64,000 nucleotides of DNA from Anthonomus grandis grandis (lineage: Eukaryota > Arthropoda > Insecta > Coleoptera > Curculionidae), in assembly GCF_022605725.1 (NCBI RefSeq), contig NC_065546.1:34096227-34160226 (forward strand), given 5' to 3'. A program made the translations under genes and the position numbers. The notes below the pieces were generated by a model, which saw nothing but the letters and a program-made list of their open reading frames with translations, was not told the origin of the DNA and did not search any database. Below are positions 46,140 to 56,639 of this stretch, piece by piece (position 1 is the stretch's first letter; the number at the start of each line of letters is the position of its first letter).

Positions 46140-47696
46140 AAACGGCACCAAAAAAAAGGATGCTCTCGTTAAAGGAAAAGATGGAAGTTGTTAACGTATT
46201 AGACAGAGAAGGTGTTTCAGTTCGTCATTTGTCAAAGAGGTTTAATATTGGGAAAACGCAAGCAGCTGAAATCGCCAAAAATAAGGAAGATATCAGGAGT
46301 AAATGGCAATAAGGAACTAATATAAATCAGACGAAGGATTTTTTAAAAAAGGAAGGTTTTGCTATAGACAAAACATGTTTTGAGTGGTTTGTGAAAGCTA
46401 GAAGTCAGAACATTCCAATCTCAGGGCCGTTAGTGAAAATGAAAGCTAAAGAAATCACCATTACTTTGGGCTATATAATATTTTCAGTGCGTCCGACGGG
46501 TAGCTGCAAAAGTGGCGCAAGAGACATAGTATGAGTTTCAAATGCATATCTAGCGAAGCTGCTGCAGTAAATCAAGTTGATGTATCACAATTTTTGGAGA
46601 AACTTCCGTCCATGTTGCTTGGCTACAAACCAGAAGACGTGTACAACGCAGATTAAAGTGGACTATTTTTCGCGCATAGCCCCCCCTTAAAGGAGAAACA
46701 TATGTGGGTGGAAAGTTGTCTAAGGATAGACTAACCATTTTATTCTGTGCAAATATGGCCGGTGAAAAATGCGATTTGATTGTGATCGGGAAAGCGGTTC
46801 GTCCCCGTGCTTTAAAAAACGTTGCTATTAAGGATCTACCAGCGACTTCCAACAAAAAGGCATGGATGACCCGAGAAATTATGTCTGAGTGGTTACTGGA
46901 ATTCGACCGGAAAATGGGAATCCAAAAAAGGCAAGTTCTTTTATTTTTAGACAATGCATGCTCTCATCCTCGTGATCTGAAAATGAAAAATGTGAAAATT
47001 ATATTTTTACCGCCAAACACAACTTCAGTTTGTCAGCCCTTGGATCAAGGTATTATACAGAACTTTAAATTTTATTATCGACATTTGATTTTAAAACATA
47101 TTTTAACAAAAATTGATGATGTCCAAAGTCTATTAATGTGTTAGAAGCTTTGTATTTTATAAAAACAGCATCGGATAAAGTAAATTCCTCTACAAATAAG
47201 AACTGTTTTGGCAAAGCTGGATTCAGAAAAAGTGGATGTAGCTCAGAATTTGCTGAGTAAAATTATTGCGATGCTGAAGACGATCTGCCCTTAGCGACAC
47301 TTGGTCAGTTACTGCGACATGCCAAACATTTAGGAGTAGCAGACCCCCAGAAAGTAGATGATTTCCTGGCCTTAGATAATAACATAACAACAGAAGAAAA
47401 TGCCATTGACAACTTTTCGAATTTGGATGTAGAAAGCCCAGGCCAACTTGAATATTGTAGTCCAAACGACTCAGAAGAAGAAGTGGAACTGGTGGACTCA
47501 CTAAAAGGTTCAAAAACTATAAATTCACATGGAGAAGCTCTAAATCATATTTCTATATTGAAAAAATTTGCTAAAGATGATTTCACTGCATTTCAACATT
47601 TAAAAAAATTCAGAAAGTTATTGCGAAATTTGTCTCCTTCAGCAAAAGATGGTGAAATTTCGTCAGACAAGCATTTTAAACTTTTTTCAAAAAGCT
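46140..47696 (+). pseudogene. Tigger/pogo transposase (CENP-B-like HTH, DD30D)
   Basis: N-terminal HTH: RMLSLKEKMEVVNVLD, RHLSKRFNIGKTQAAEI. A CENP-B-type second HTH follows (FLKKEGFAIDKTCFEWF, SDGWLQKWRKRH). Catalytic DDE_1 core: VYNAD then a stop in place of the usual Glu, then SGLFF (46,650); KKAWMTREIMSEWL; LLFLDNACSHP (46,950, second Asp); TTSVCQPLDQGII (47,030, third Asp, 30 residues apart). The acidic C-terminal part (SPNDSEEEVELVDS, HFKLFSKS) ends at 47,696. Stops and frame changes near 46,312, 46,480, 46,656 and 47,144 kill it. Confidence 0.9.
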
Positions 47697-47749
47697 AAAG
47701 AATAATGTTTTTTTTTAAATTCTCGTACCATGTATTGGGTTGTGCCAAC

Positions 47750-48607
47750 CAACAGCTTTGCGGACGATAGCACACTTATTTCCACATTTAAGTCCGCCAA
47801 ACCAACGACAGCCGCAAGTTCTCAGAATCTCAGGCAGCAACAAGTAGATTCAACCAACAACGATATTAGAGCAATCTTGAAGTGGGGCGGTAACAATCTG
47901 GTCAATTTTAACGCTAAAAAAACGCAGGCTGCAGTATTTACGATGAAGACTAACCTTGGTGGCCCGGAGCTGGTTATGGCAGGGAAAACATTGCCAATGA
48001 AATCATCTTTACATCTTCTAGGAGTCGAGGTCACCAACAGTCTGTCCTGGCATGACCACGTTGCCGAGGTCGCCAGGGCGGCTTCCAAAAAACTCGGAGT
48101 GCTTTTCAAAACGAAAAAATTGTATACACCAGAATAGCTGCTGACTCTTTATAAGGCTCAAATACGCCCTTCCCTCGAGTATTGCTCGCATGTCTGGAGC
48201 TCTGCACCCAAGCATAGTTTAAACCTGCTGGATTCTATACAGAAGAGAGCTATTCGCCTTATCGACAAACCAGAACTGACAAGAGTCTGGAGCACAGGAG
48301 AAAGGTGGCTGATCTCTGTTTATTCTACCGTTATTATCACGGTAAGTGCTCCTCTGAGCTGGCAGGCCTGATTCCACCCAGGGCTGTTCCGGCAAGAAGG
48401 ACGCGTCTAGCATTTGCGGCTCATCAACATCGAGTCCACCTGCCTACCCCAAGGACGTCGCTGTATCGGGACTCATTCATCTGGAGAACATCTTCTTTGT
48501 GGAACGGACTTCCATCTCACATATTTCCCGACGCATACAACCTACAGCGATTCAAGATAAATGCCCACAAATATCTTCGCGCAAGCACCACTCCAAGAGT
48601 GACATAG
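47750..48607 (+). pseudogene. RT C-terminal half of element Q
   Basis: SFADDSTLIS (catalytic Asp pair), ILKWGGNNLVNFNAKK, LLGVEVTNSLSWHDHV, AASKKLGVLFKTKKLY, an in-frame TAG at 48,135, then LLTLYKAQIRPSLEYC and WSSAPKHSLNLLDSIQ. A frameshift near 48,290 precedes KVADLCLFYRYYHGKC, FIWRTSSLWNGLPSHI and NLQRFKINAHKYL, with a stop at 48,605. The ending is typical of insect R1/I/Jockey-group polymerases. One stop and one frameshift only: fairly young. Confidence 0.88.
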
Positions 48608-48661
48608 GACTTTCCTCTTGTGCTTGTGTTTACTATAAAAAAAAAAAAAAAAAAAAAAAAA
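47750..48661 (+). mobile_element. 5'-truncated non-LTR retrotransposon Q with poly(A) tail
   Basis: Begins abruptly at the YADD region of an RT (SFADDSTLIS, 47,753) and ends in A25 at 48,637-48,661. It is distinctly less AT-rich than everything around it, suggesting a different or more recent origin. It interrupts a plus-strand fragment of family R: GGGTTGTGCCAACC just before (47,736-47,750) and CTGCGAGCTCGATATT just after (48,663) are continuous in R at 49,095-49,135. Confidence 0.88.
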
Positions 48662-48740
48662 TCTGCGAGCTCGATATTTTGCGTTTGCGGATGATACGGC
48701 TCTTGTATATACAGAAGGAAATGAACAAGAAGTACATACA
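48662..48740 (+). pseudogene. Plus-strand fragment of RT family R, intact FADD
   Basis: In one frame it reads RARYFAFADDTALVYT, then EGNEQE, the palm-C box. The minus-strand copy in element R (49,035-49,115) reads the same except that the catalytic FADD is FAHD. The upstream part of this fragment lies at 47,731-47,750, left of Q. So transposon P carries a second piece of family R in opposite orientation. Confidence 0.8.
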
Positions 48741-48812
48741 CATACACGCATACATACATATACGCATTTATGTTTTTGTATGTGTATATGTGTATACATA
48801 CATACATACTTT
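48733..48812. repeat. CATA/TATG-rich microsatellite, partly palindromic
   Basis: Runs of ACATACACATACACG, ACATACATATACGC, then GTATGTGTATATGTGTA and TACATACATACAT. The first and second halves are roughly complementary around 48,770, so it can fold back on itself. It lies between the R fragment and the right end of P. Confidence 0.75.
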
Positions 48813-48984
48813 AAAAATGTGGCGAGTTTCTGTTTCATTTTCCTCATGATTATGTATTACCTCATGATTATATACCCCGTTATTTATACTCTATACTCAC
48901 ATACTCTCTTTTAAACGGACACCTCCCATAAGCGGACAAAAGTTACGGAACCGTGAGTGTCCGCTTATGGGAGCTTTCACTGTA

Positions 48985-49700
48985 TTTGGTTTTGTCTATA
49001 TTAATTTTTAATCTGGTGCAAACTAACCATTAATAAGTTGTGCCTACTCTTGTTCATTTCCTTCTGTATAAACAAGAGCCGTATCATGCGCAAACGCAAA
49101 ATATCGAGCTCGCAGGTTGGCACAACCCAAACTCAAAATGTAAAAAATATAGACTTATTTACTTATATATTTGAAGACTACTAATTCACTAGCTACACCC
49201 TCCCAAGAAACATTTTGTCTTCTGTCATATAAGTAGATCTGAATTAGATTTAAAAGGAGGTTACCAAATCCAATGAGCCTTAACTTTTTTAACAAAATAT
49301 CGAAACTTACTATGTCAAAGGCCTTCTGTAAATCAATGAATACCACAACTACAATTTCCCTCCTATCTAGGGAATTTGAGATATAGCTAATAAAATCAAA
49401 TATTGCCGCGAGAGTATTGCTATTTTCAATGAAAACATATTGATAACTATCCACCAATGTTTTTTTGTTTATAAAAGACGTGATTCTTTTTTTAATAATT
49501 TTTTCTAGTATTTTTTATAGGAACAACAGTAATGGGTCTGTAGTTATTCATCTGATCTTTGTCGTCGGATTTATATATTGGAGTAATTTTATTTTTTTTT
49601 TAATTCATTGGGATACACACCAGTATTAAAGACATTATTTATTAATTTTTCTAATGATATTTATAATATAATCTTTTAAATTAATTATGTCCAACACTGT
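48985..49700 (-). pseudogene. RT N-terminal and palm region of element R
   Basis: From 49,700 leftwards: a finger stretch (EDGITVLDIIN-like), then YQYVFIENSNTLAAIF, VVFIDLQKAFDIVSFD (palm A, 49,330) and YLYDRRQNV. Then RYFAFAHDTALVYTEG (49,090) has His for the first Asp of the catalytic pair, a lethal change. LKINIDKTKY ends at 48,985 against transposon P. A plus-strand copy of the same motif inside P retains FADD. Confidence 0.82.
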
Positions 49701-50860
49701 TATCCCATCTTCGCCCGGAGAACAATTTCGCTTTAATCCCACGATAATTTTAGAAACCTCATCACAACTGGTTGGTGCAACATTCAACATACTATTACTA
49801 CAATCAACTTCATCGAATACAATTTTATTAACAATATTCTCTCCGACTTGTGAAAACTGTTTATTTAGATAATTGACAATATCCTTTTTTTCTTCAATAA
49901 TTGTTCCATTTACGTTAAAAGAATTAATTTGAGTGGTGTTTGATTTATTTAAAAAAAAAATATTAATAAATTGCCATTGTTTCTTTTGGCTGGTGCCTGC
50001 ATGTTCCCATTCTTTACGAAAATACTGATTTTTAAAATGTTTTTATTTTATTTGTTATTTTATTTTTGATTGTACGAAATTCTTGATCATAAAACCACAG
50101 TCTAACAAATTTCTTGAAAATTGAAAAGTTGAAATCTATATACTTTGATAAAACACATTACCAGGATTTTTTTATTTTTCTTTTGTATATAAAGTCACGT
50201 TTTTTCATCCTTTCTAGCACCTCCTCATTGATCCATGAATTATTTTCCCTTATCCTAAGTACATTAAAGCATTGAGCTTATTTTTTTGATTTCTGGATCA
50301 GCTCGGTCAGTTCCTGAAACGATGATATACCATACATTTTGAATATTTTGTTTAAATTTATACATAAATTTTTTATAATCAACTGTACTAATCATATGAT
50401 TTACCTTTGGTTTATATATTTTACTGTCATAATTTATATAAAATAATAATTTATTGTGATCAGAAGAAGAACAAGAAAAAAACACTCTAAATTATTATAA
50501 GAGGGCGGCTTATATACTACACTAACTGTTAAATTATATTCGTCACCAACATTTACACAAACCCAGTTAACACTTTCTTGAGATTTTGATCTATCCACGA
50601 CACTTTAATGTGTTTTTAATATACACTGTTACTCCTCCCCCTCTGCCATCTCTGCAAGAATGTATAGCTGTATGGTTATTTATATTATAAAGAAATGCTT
50701 CATTTTCATTCATCTAAGTTTCTGAGAGAGCTAGAATATCCCAGGGATTGTTAATTAAGTAACACTTTATTTCATCAATTTTATTTCGAATACTTTGAAT
50801 ATTCATATACACCGCTTTTATTTTTGTTGGAGGCCTTTTTAGTTTTCCAATTCCTTTTCC
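49700..50860 (-). pseudogene. Endonuclease and linker remnants of element R
   Basis: Near 50,600-50,830: DILALSETMNENEAFL-like wording, CRDGRGGGVTVYIKN, characteristic of the AP-endonuclease domain. Next, 50,264-50,485 (SCSSSDHNKLLFYIN, YKKFMYKFKQNI) covers the SDH motif and linker. 49,690-49,930 (QFSQVGENIVNKIVFD, VAPTSCDEVSKIIVGL, CSPGEDGI) is the RT approach region. Frames change repeatedly. No ORF1 is found upstream. Confidence 0.75.
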
Positions 50861-51065
50861 GAGTGAACAAGGATGACTTTTGATGTGTCATTTTTTCTTA
50901 GAAATATCGTACCATAGCTTATCCATAAGTATTTATATTCGTGCTCATTTTTAAATGCTCTAGCAGATGTGTATAACTTGATATTTTGTTTTGTTTAAAT
51001 CATGGTTTAAATAGATTTTGTTGTTTTTCTTATATCCCAGATCCCTCGAGTTTAACTGATATCTC

Positions 51066-51335
51066 TTTTATTGAAAAGTTAGTAGGGGAAGTCTTTTCTC
51101 CACAAATAAAATGCTAATCCTCTAATTTCAGGAGTGTTGCATTTCATAATTTTATTTGTATTTTTTATGTCACCTGTCAAGAAAAAAATTTTCGTATATG
51201 TTTTTGAACTGTTTGTAATATATTTTAGAGTCTGATGATGGCAGTGTTCTTTGCCGAAATGCATCACTCCTGAAATTAGACGATTAGCATTTTATTTGTG
51301 GAGAAAAGACTTCCCCTACTAACTTTTCAATATTA
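51066..51335. repeat. Inverted repeat with hammerhead motif (pLTR-like)
   Basis: Left arm 51,066-51,150 and right arm 51,255-51,335 are almost perfect inverted copies over ~80 bp (AAAGTTAGTAGGGGAAG, TTTTCTCCACAAATAAAATG, AATTTCAGGAGTG). The right arm includes the 3' part of a hammerhead ribozyme; the left arm has only that 3' part. Inverted and tandem long repeats with hammerheads are a feature of Penelope-like retroelements. No Penelope RT is recognised here, so this may be a solo or non-autonomous remnant. Confidence 0.7.
51228..51269 (+). ncRNA. Hammerhead ribozyme candidate
   Basis: Self-cleaving RNA motif. In order: stem I 5' strand GAGT; core CTGATGA (51,232-51,238); one extra T; stem II GGCA paired with TGCC (51,240-51,243 and 51,252-51,255) with an 8-base loop; GAAA (51,256-51,259); a minimal stem III (AT...AT around GC); cleavage triplet ATC (predicted cut after 51,265); and stem I 3' strand ACTC, exactly complementary to GAGT. 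Short stem III is typical of the minimal hammerheads in Penelope-like elements. The extra T before stem II departs from the strict core, so activity is uncertain. Confidence 0.6.
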
Positions 51336-51449
51336 TATTGACTCCACTTTAGAATGGACTTCTTCCTTAATATGATATCTCTTTTTTGATTTAAAAAGGC
51401 TTTCTTTTATTTTTAAGTTCTCAAAACAAACTTTAATAGGAGAATTTTT

Positions 51450-51880
51450 GGTAGGTTCCCTTCCCAACCGGTATGCTGTAAACGTAAAATGTACCTTGCA
51501 TTACTGGAAAATACTATTAAGCAAGATTCAGTTACTACCATTGAACAAGATGAACGACATCGATCAGAAAATTTTATGTTTCAGCAAGACCTCTGCATTA
51601 TGTGTTTCCTGTAAGAGAATTATTGGATGAATGATTTTCATGAAAGATGAATTGGACGGAGAGGTACAACTGAATGGCCTGTCAGATCTCATGATTTGTC
51701 ACCCCTTGACTTTTTTTTTGGATTCATTTAAAATCCAAAATTTATGATATACAGCCAAATTCTTTAGAAGATTTGCAATTACACCTGAAATGTTACTTAA
51801 TGTGCGCGTGGATTTCGCGCAGTATCTCTACTTTTGTGTGGAAGTTGGAAGAGAGCATTTTCAACATTTAATTGATTAGA
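51450..51880 (+). pseudogene. DD41D transposase C-terminal fragment
   Basis: KMYLALLENTIKQDSV, RHRSENFMFQQDLCIM (second Asp retained, GAP motif decayed), then in shifting frames IGRRGTTEWPVRSHDL and SPLDFFFGF (third Asp), then degenerate tail. No terminal repeat was recognised. Same strand and complementary content to the N-terminal fragment at 42,010-42,310. Confidence 0.75.
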
Positions 51881-51884
51881 AATA

Positions 51885-52040
51885 AACTTAATATAAATAT
51901 TAAATTTATTTTTATTGATAATTTAATTTTTCTAAACATTTGGACCACTTGTGATATCACAGAATATAAAAACAGCAAGTTTTTTTTATTTTATTTACGC
52001 CATTCAACAGAAATACATCCAATTACTGAATGGGAAAAAA
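51885..52040. other. AT-rich spacer
   Basis: No gene; it separates the transposase fragment from the 3' end of retroelement S. Because the ORF1 start of S lies at 60.8 kb, the 3' end at about 52,040 marks the insertion point on this side. Confidence 0.4.
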
Positions 52041-52119
52041 AATACATTTACAATCAATAACAATAAGGAAATGCTTAAAAAGAAAAACAATGAGAAAAGT
52101 AAAGAAAAAAAAAGTTTTA

Positions 52120-53897
52120 CTAAGAATAGTGTACTTTTTTGATATCTGCTATGTTACAGTTAAATAAGTCACATTGACCCTGAACAGAATTATATGTGTT
52201 ACAGGCTCTGCGTAGTGAAGAAAATTTGTTAATGTTAGTCCTTGGTCTAGGTAGGTAAAATGTTTGTGAGTTTCTGGCTGATATGCGAGGTATGTGAAAG
52301 TTCAGTTCTTTTAGTAATTCTGGCAAGTCGATTATGTTGTTCACTAATTTATATAGAAACTGCAAATCAGCAGATTTTCTTCTATCTTCTAAAGAATGAA
52401 AGAAAAATCTTTCCAGTAACCGTGCATGTGGAAAACCGATTTCTGGGTACACTCCATCGCATTTATAGCAAAGAAATTTTAGAAATTTTCTCTGTATACC
52501 CTCAATCTCATTTATATGGTTTTGGTAATAGGGGGACCAAACTTGAGAAGCATACTCAAGTATGGATCTGACATATGAGAAGAATAAGATTTTTAGGCTG
52601 AGGATATTATTAAAATTATGAGAGTTACGTATTACAAAACCTAGCATTCTGTAGCTACGTTTGACAATATCTGTAATATGTGGCTGAAAAGAAAGAGAGC
52701 TATCAAATGTTGCACCTAAGTCATTTAAAACTGTTGATCTAGGGACTGTGACATTGTCTATGGTATAGTCATGAATAATTATTTTTTTCTTTAAACTGAA
52801 AGAAACATTACATTTAGCAGCATTTAGAGGCAGGTTATAATTTTGACACCATGCATTAAGTTTGTTTAAGTCAGTTTGAAGTAAAATACCGTCCAAAATG
52901 CTGTTAATTCTTTAAAAAACTTTATTATCGTCCGCGTATAATAAACTATTTATAGAAAGTTCATCAGATATTTTATTAATAAATGAGTTGAAAAAAAGCG
53001 GTCCCAAAATTGAGCCCTGTGGGACTCCAGAAGCGGCAACAATCTTTGCCGAGCTTCGACCATAGCACTCTACGTACAGGGGGCGGTCACTCAAGTAGAA
53101 TCTAAAAAGATTAGACCGGAAGAAAATCCATAAATTCGATCGAAGTTGTTAACGAGAATGCCATGGTCGAGTCGGTCAAAGGCCTTAGAAAAGTCCGTAT
53201 ATATGACGTCGACTTGAGAGTTGTTATTTATTGATTGAGTTATAAATTTAGTAACTAGATTTGTTGGGGTAGACCTGCCCTTCATAAAACCGTGTTGTCT
53301 ACTGTCAATCAGATGTTTCATTGATGGATATAAAGCAGTATGCAGAACACGTTCAACACATTTAGAAAAGTTATTAATTATTGTTATAGGGCGATAGTTT
53401 TCTATAAGATTTTTGTCACTCTTTTTGTGTACAGGGATAATTTTAGATATTTTCCAAGGATCAGGAAAGCTTTCTTGTTTTAACGCTAAATTAAAAAGGA
53501 AAGTTAATGATTTAACAAAAGCTATGGCACAATCATAGAGAAGGAAAGCAGGAATTTTGCCGGGTCCAACAGTTGCTTTTGGTTTAATCGTTTTAAGAGC
53601 TCGTAATACTTCATCTTCCGTGAATCTGGATATAATGATGGTATCTGCAAATATGTTTTGAGCATTGTTGCCAGGTTGTGTAGCAGTGGAAGAAATATAT
53701 GCACTTTTAAAGAAATCTGCGAATGCGTTTGCAATAGCTTGAGGATCAGACATAATCATTCCCTGTTGGTCAGTCATATTTTGAGGTAACAAATTGTTAT
53801 TTTGTGAGCTTTGAATTAGCTTCCAAAAATTGTTTGGTTGGGAAAATAAATTATTTTCAAGATTATTTAACACAGTATTGTCTGTGTGACAGTTCAA
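52120..53897 (-). pseudogene. Reverse transcriptase of element S
   Basis: From 53,897: NNFWKLIQSSQNNNLL, TEDEVLRALKTIKPK, GPGKIPAFLLYDC, NLIENYRPITIINNFSK, RQHGFMKGRSTPTNLV, DVIYTDFSKAFDRLDHG (palm A). Then, after a frameshift near 53,095, SGVPQGSILGPLFF and SLLYADDNKVF (catalytic Asp pair intact). After a stop at 52,912, LNKLNAWCQNYNLPLN, LNDLGATFDSSLSF, YVRSILEYASQVWSPY, ending AKIKKV-type tail at 52,120. Two breaks only. It would copy the element RNA at a nicked target. Confidence 0.9.
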
Positions 53898-55000
53898 TAT
53901 CTTTTTTGATTTTCGATCGCAGCTCTCTAAATTTAGTTAAATCATATTGTTGATGAAAACGCTTATATTTCTTCCACGAGTTATGTTTATTTCTAATTGA
54001 TTCAATAATTTCAGAGGTAAACCAGGGTGGATAAGATCGTTTGCGCCTGGCAGTTTTAGGGACACAGTTATCAAGACAATTATAAATTTTATTATAGAAA
54101 AGTTCGACGGCAGAATTGATATCATCCACAGATTCCAATATATTCCAGTTAATGTTAAGAAAGCTCTGATATAAAATTCTTAGGTCAGCTTTTTTAAAAT
54201 TATAAAAAATATTTTCAACTTTACCGCTATTTATTTTTTTGTCAAGGTTATATCTAAACTTAATCAACAAGGCTGGATGAATATCTTCTTCTTTAACTAA
54301 GAAATCATGGCATCTCTGTACTTCACAAAGATCTGATCGAGATGTAATAACAAGATCCAGAAGCCGTCCCTGGATATCTTCAATAAAATTTAATTGTTTC
54401 CAATCAAAAAATTCTAACAAATTATTAAGTTGGTTAACTCTAAATGACAGATTAGCTCCTTTCGAATACAAAATGTACTCTGGAATATTAAAGTCTCCTA
54501 GAAACATAATTTTTGAATTGTAAAGGTACGTTAGCGTTGAAATGTAATCAAAAACATCTTCAAAAACCTCTGAAAAACGTCCGGGTGGGATGTAAGTTAA
54601 AATAATAAAGATTGGTGTGATTAATAATTATTTTTAGGCCAATGATTTCTATGATGCTACGCAAATGGTTAGGACGAACCAATTTTAGGTTTACGACAGA
54701 AAAAGTTTGTCTAACCACCACCCCCCTTATCCTCACTCATCTCGGCGTAGTTTCTGTCACAGCGATATACTGTGTATTCGTTCGGAAAAAGTTCAGTCCA
54801 GACTCTGTAATAGCGATAATATCATATGTACACGTTAGTACAGAATTCAAAAAAAGATTTTGTTTTCGAGCGAAGGCCATTGGTATTCTGATAATAGATG
54901 CAAAGGTCGTCAGTACGCTGCTGCTGCCGGGTCTCGATCGACTGACAGCCACTGCAGCCATAAGAGTTAAGTTGAAGCGAGAGAGTGTCGTAAAGCGAGA
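53863..55000 (-). pseudogene. Endonuclease domain of element S
   Basis: N-terminal part in broken frames: YDIIAITESGLN (catalytic Glu, about 54,800), then KGGGVV (54,720) and IGLKIIINHTNLYYF. From 54,507 the frame is open: MFLGDFNIPEYILY (GDFN motif), FIEDIQGRLLDLVI and EEDIHPALLIKFRY, where the usual SDH triad is EDIHP. The linker to the RT is RSYPPWFTSEIIESI and KKYKRFHQQYD. Overlap of this frame with the RT frame at 53,863-53,897 marks a frameshift. Confidence 0.82.
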
Positions 55001-55028
55001 AGGAAGAGCGGTGTGAACCTGATGATTG

Positions 55029-55732
55029 CTACAGAGTGGACCCAAATATTTCAGATTTATACTTTGCATTAATTTGCTTATATGAATAACAATTTTTGTA
55101 ATTCCAAGAAGCGTGTTTGGTGTCTATGTCTAACTTAAATCTATCTTTTACAAAGCTACAGTTACTACAGTTGTAATCTTCTGAGACATTATAATTTTTA
55201 AATTCGTGTGAGTCTGAGCATAGAGGACAAACAATTTTATTTTTACAGAATTTATTAGAGTGCCCAAAATTATTACATTTGAAACAACGAGTTAGAGAAG
55301 TTGAATCGTAAATTTGACAACTATCAAGCCCGACAACAATGTGTTTTTGATCTGTTAGTTTTTTAAAAGTGACTGTATCTATCTGTAGCAAAGCCTGAAA
55401 AATGTTTTCTTGTTTCTTTGTTGACCATACTTTAAGTACACTAAACTCAGATAAGAAAAGATTTTTATGTTGACATTTTAAGTGATATTCTAAAGCTTCT
55501 TTGGAGTAGTCTTTTGTCAAACGAACAACTCGTACCATCGGCCTAGTTGATTTAAGTTCACGGATTTCATATTCTTCTGCTAATTTCTCATTAGCTAACT
55601 TTATTATTCGATCAGTACTGTTTGGGTCAGCAATTACAATTAACCCTCCATTGGCAGCATGCTTAACGTTCGCAATTTGTAGCTTCTCATCCGCCGGTTT
55701 AATATGATTCAGAATATCTGTCTTCGTGCGAC
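55029..55732 (-). pseudogene. ORF1 (zinc-knuckle RNA-binding protein) of element S, main part
   Basis: Gag-like protein of Jockey-type elements that packages the RNA. Reading from the U insertion point at 55,732: TDILNHIKPADEKLQI, NGGLIVIADPNSTDRI, IRELKSTRPMVRVVRL. An RRM-like middle follows (VVGLDSCQIYDSTSL), then CCHC knuckles at about 55,180-55,300: CFKCNNFGHSNKFC, CPLCSDSHEFKNY, with CSNC as the next pair. A stop at 55,029 precedes the endonuclease ORF. The reading is uninterrupted for over 230 codons, unusual in this window. Confidence 0.88.
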
Positions 55733-56010
55733 CGTTGATTGAATATTTGGGAAGATACGCAACCTTATGGGCTAAAGCGTGACCGCAAATATGCGTGAAA
55801 AATAGATGGCGATTCTCTCCAGTATGCGCGAAAATAATTTCGTCCGTCGCTTCTCATTAGTAATCGGCCGATCAACCCTGAGTCGTGTCGGAGAGTTTTT
55901 GCACAGGTTCGTGTTTCCCGTATTGAAATTTGGTAGTTGTTAAAAAATTTTCTTGGATATCATAATTACAAATAGATAGATATATGTAAATGTGTTTAGT
56001 TTGTGAGACA

Positions 56011-56475
56011 ATGGCTCCTTTAGGCAAAATTAATCAGTGTGCGTATCGTGGGTGCAATAATGTAAGAAAATGTAAAAACAATATTCTCAGTTTTTTAAGA
56101 TAGAAATATTTTTAATTAAAAAAAGCTTTGCTAAATCAAATAATGTATCTTCTCTAATAAACCCATCAGAGAATTTTTCAAATTTATGTCAAAACACAAT
56201 AAAATCCTTTAATGAACTTTATTATACTCTAAAAGTAAATAATAATATATGCAAGTCAATTAATAAAATATTACTAGATAAAATAAATATAAATAAACCA
56301 AACCTATGTCCACAGCATATTGATAAATGTTTGCATTTATTAATTAAGACTTTGATTTATAACAACCTAAAATGGGAATCTCAAAATCTTATTAGAAAAT
56401 CTTTAAAAAAATCTAATTATAAACCTCACAGAAAATTATCTATTTTATCTACAAAAATCAATCCGAACTCTTAAA
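56011..56475 (+). pseudogene. THAP/P-like transposase remnant (start and end only)
   Basis: ATG at 56,011, ~250 bp inside the left repeat, gives MAPLGKINQCAYRGCNN followed by KCKNNILSFLR, resembling the start of a THAP zinc finger (C-x4-C, then S-F-[FLH]-[KR]-x-P). One frame over, 56,095-56,475 is open for ~120 codons and ends NLCPQHIDKCLHLLIK, then KSNYKPHRKLSIL. A C-x2-H followed by a basic RKL-x-x-L end is what I remember of arthropod P/THAP9-like proteins. The RNase H-like catalytic middle is absent. No standard intron fits the ~30 bp between the parts. Confidence 0.5.
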
Positions 56476-56639
56476 AAAATTGTGTCTTCATGTCTATGAG
56501 AGCCATTTTCTCTTTTTCTTTTTTTTACTTTAAGAAAATTTTAAATCAATATATTATGTTTATGGTCTTTAGTATTTTAAGTATTTTCAATAATTATTTT
56601 CATGTGAAATTCATTCATGAAAAAGATAAAAATAAAGCC

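Larger units (their letters stand above)
45770..48982. mobile_element. Tigger/pogo-like DNA transposon P
   Basis: CAGTGAAAGCT at 45,770 and AGCTTTCACTG ending 48,982, with TA on both sides, and repeated subterminal AAGCGGAC words (six or more near the left end, two or three near the right) are typical Tigger/pogo architecture. It lies within the RT of element R. A pogo-type transposase reads rightwards (46,140-47,696). Between the transposase and the right end are an RT fragment of family R, retroelement Q and a CATA-rich microsatellite. Confidence 0.88.
44900..50860 (-). mobile_element. Non-LTR retrotransposon R, split by Tigger element P
   Basis: Endonuclease (near 50,600-50,830), linker (49,690-50,485), RT (49,457 down to 48,985) and, beyond the 3.2 kb insertion P, the RT remainder (45,768-45,090) and 3' UTR. 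The ends on either side of P join exactly in frame with one TA duplicated (IDKTKY next to MLFKQK). Without P it would be ~2.8 kb. ORF1 is not recognised. Frames are heavily broken. Confidence 0.8.

Noticed and set aside
48517..48849. Overlapping frames over the poly(A) tail and CATA microsatellite
   Set aside because: Low-complexity translation (poly-Lys/Phe, Tyr-Val-Cys repeats) from simple sequence, not genes.
54642..55016. Plus-strand 124-residue frame
   Set aside because: It is the antisense of the endonuclease region of retroelement S.
56062..56090. An intron joining the THAP-like start to the downstream frame
   Set aside because: GT...AG borders exist and the phase would fit, but ~29 bp is too short for a normal spliceosomal intron; the read-through sequence itself resembles a THAP continuation.
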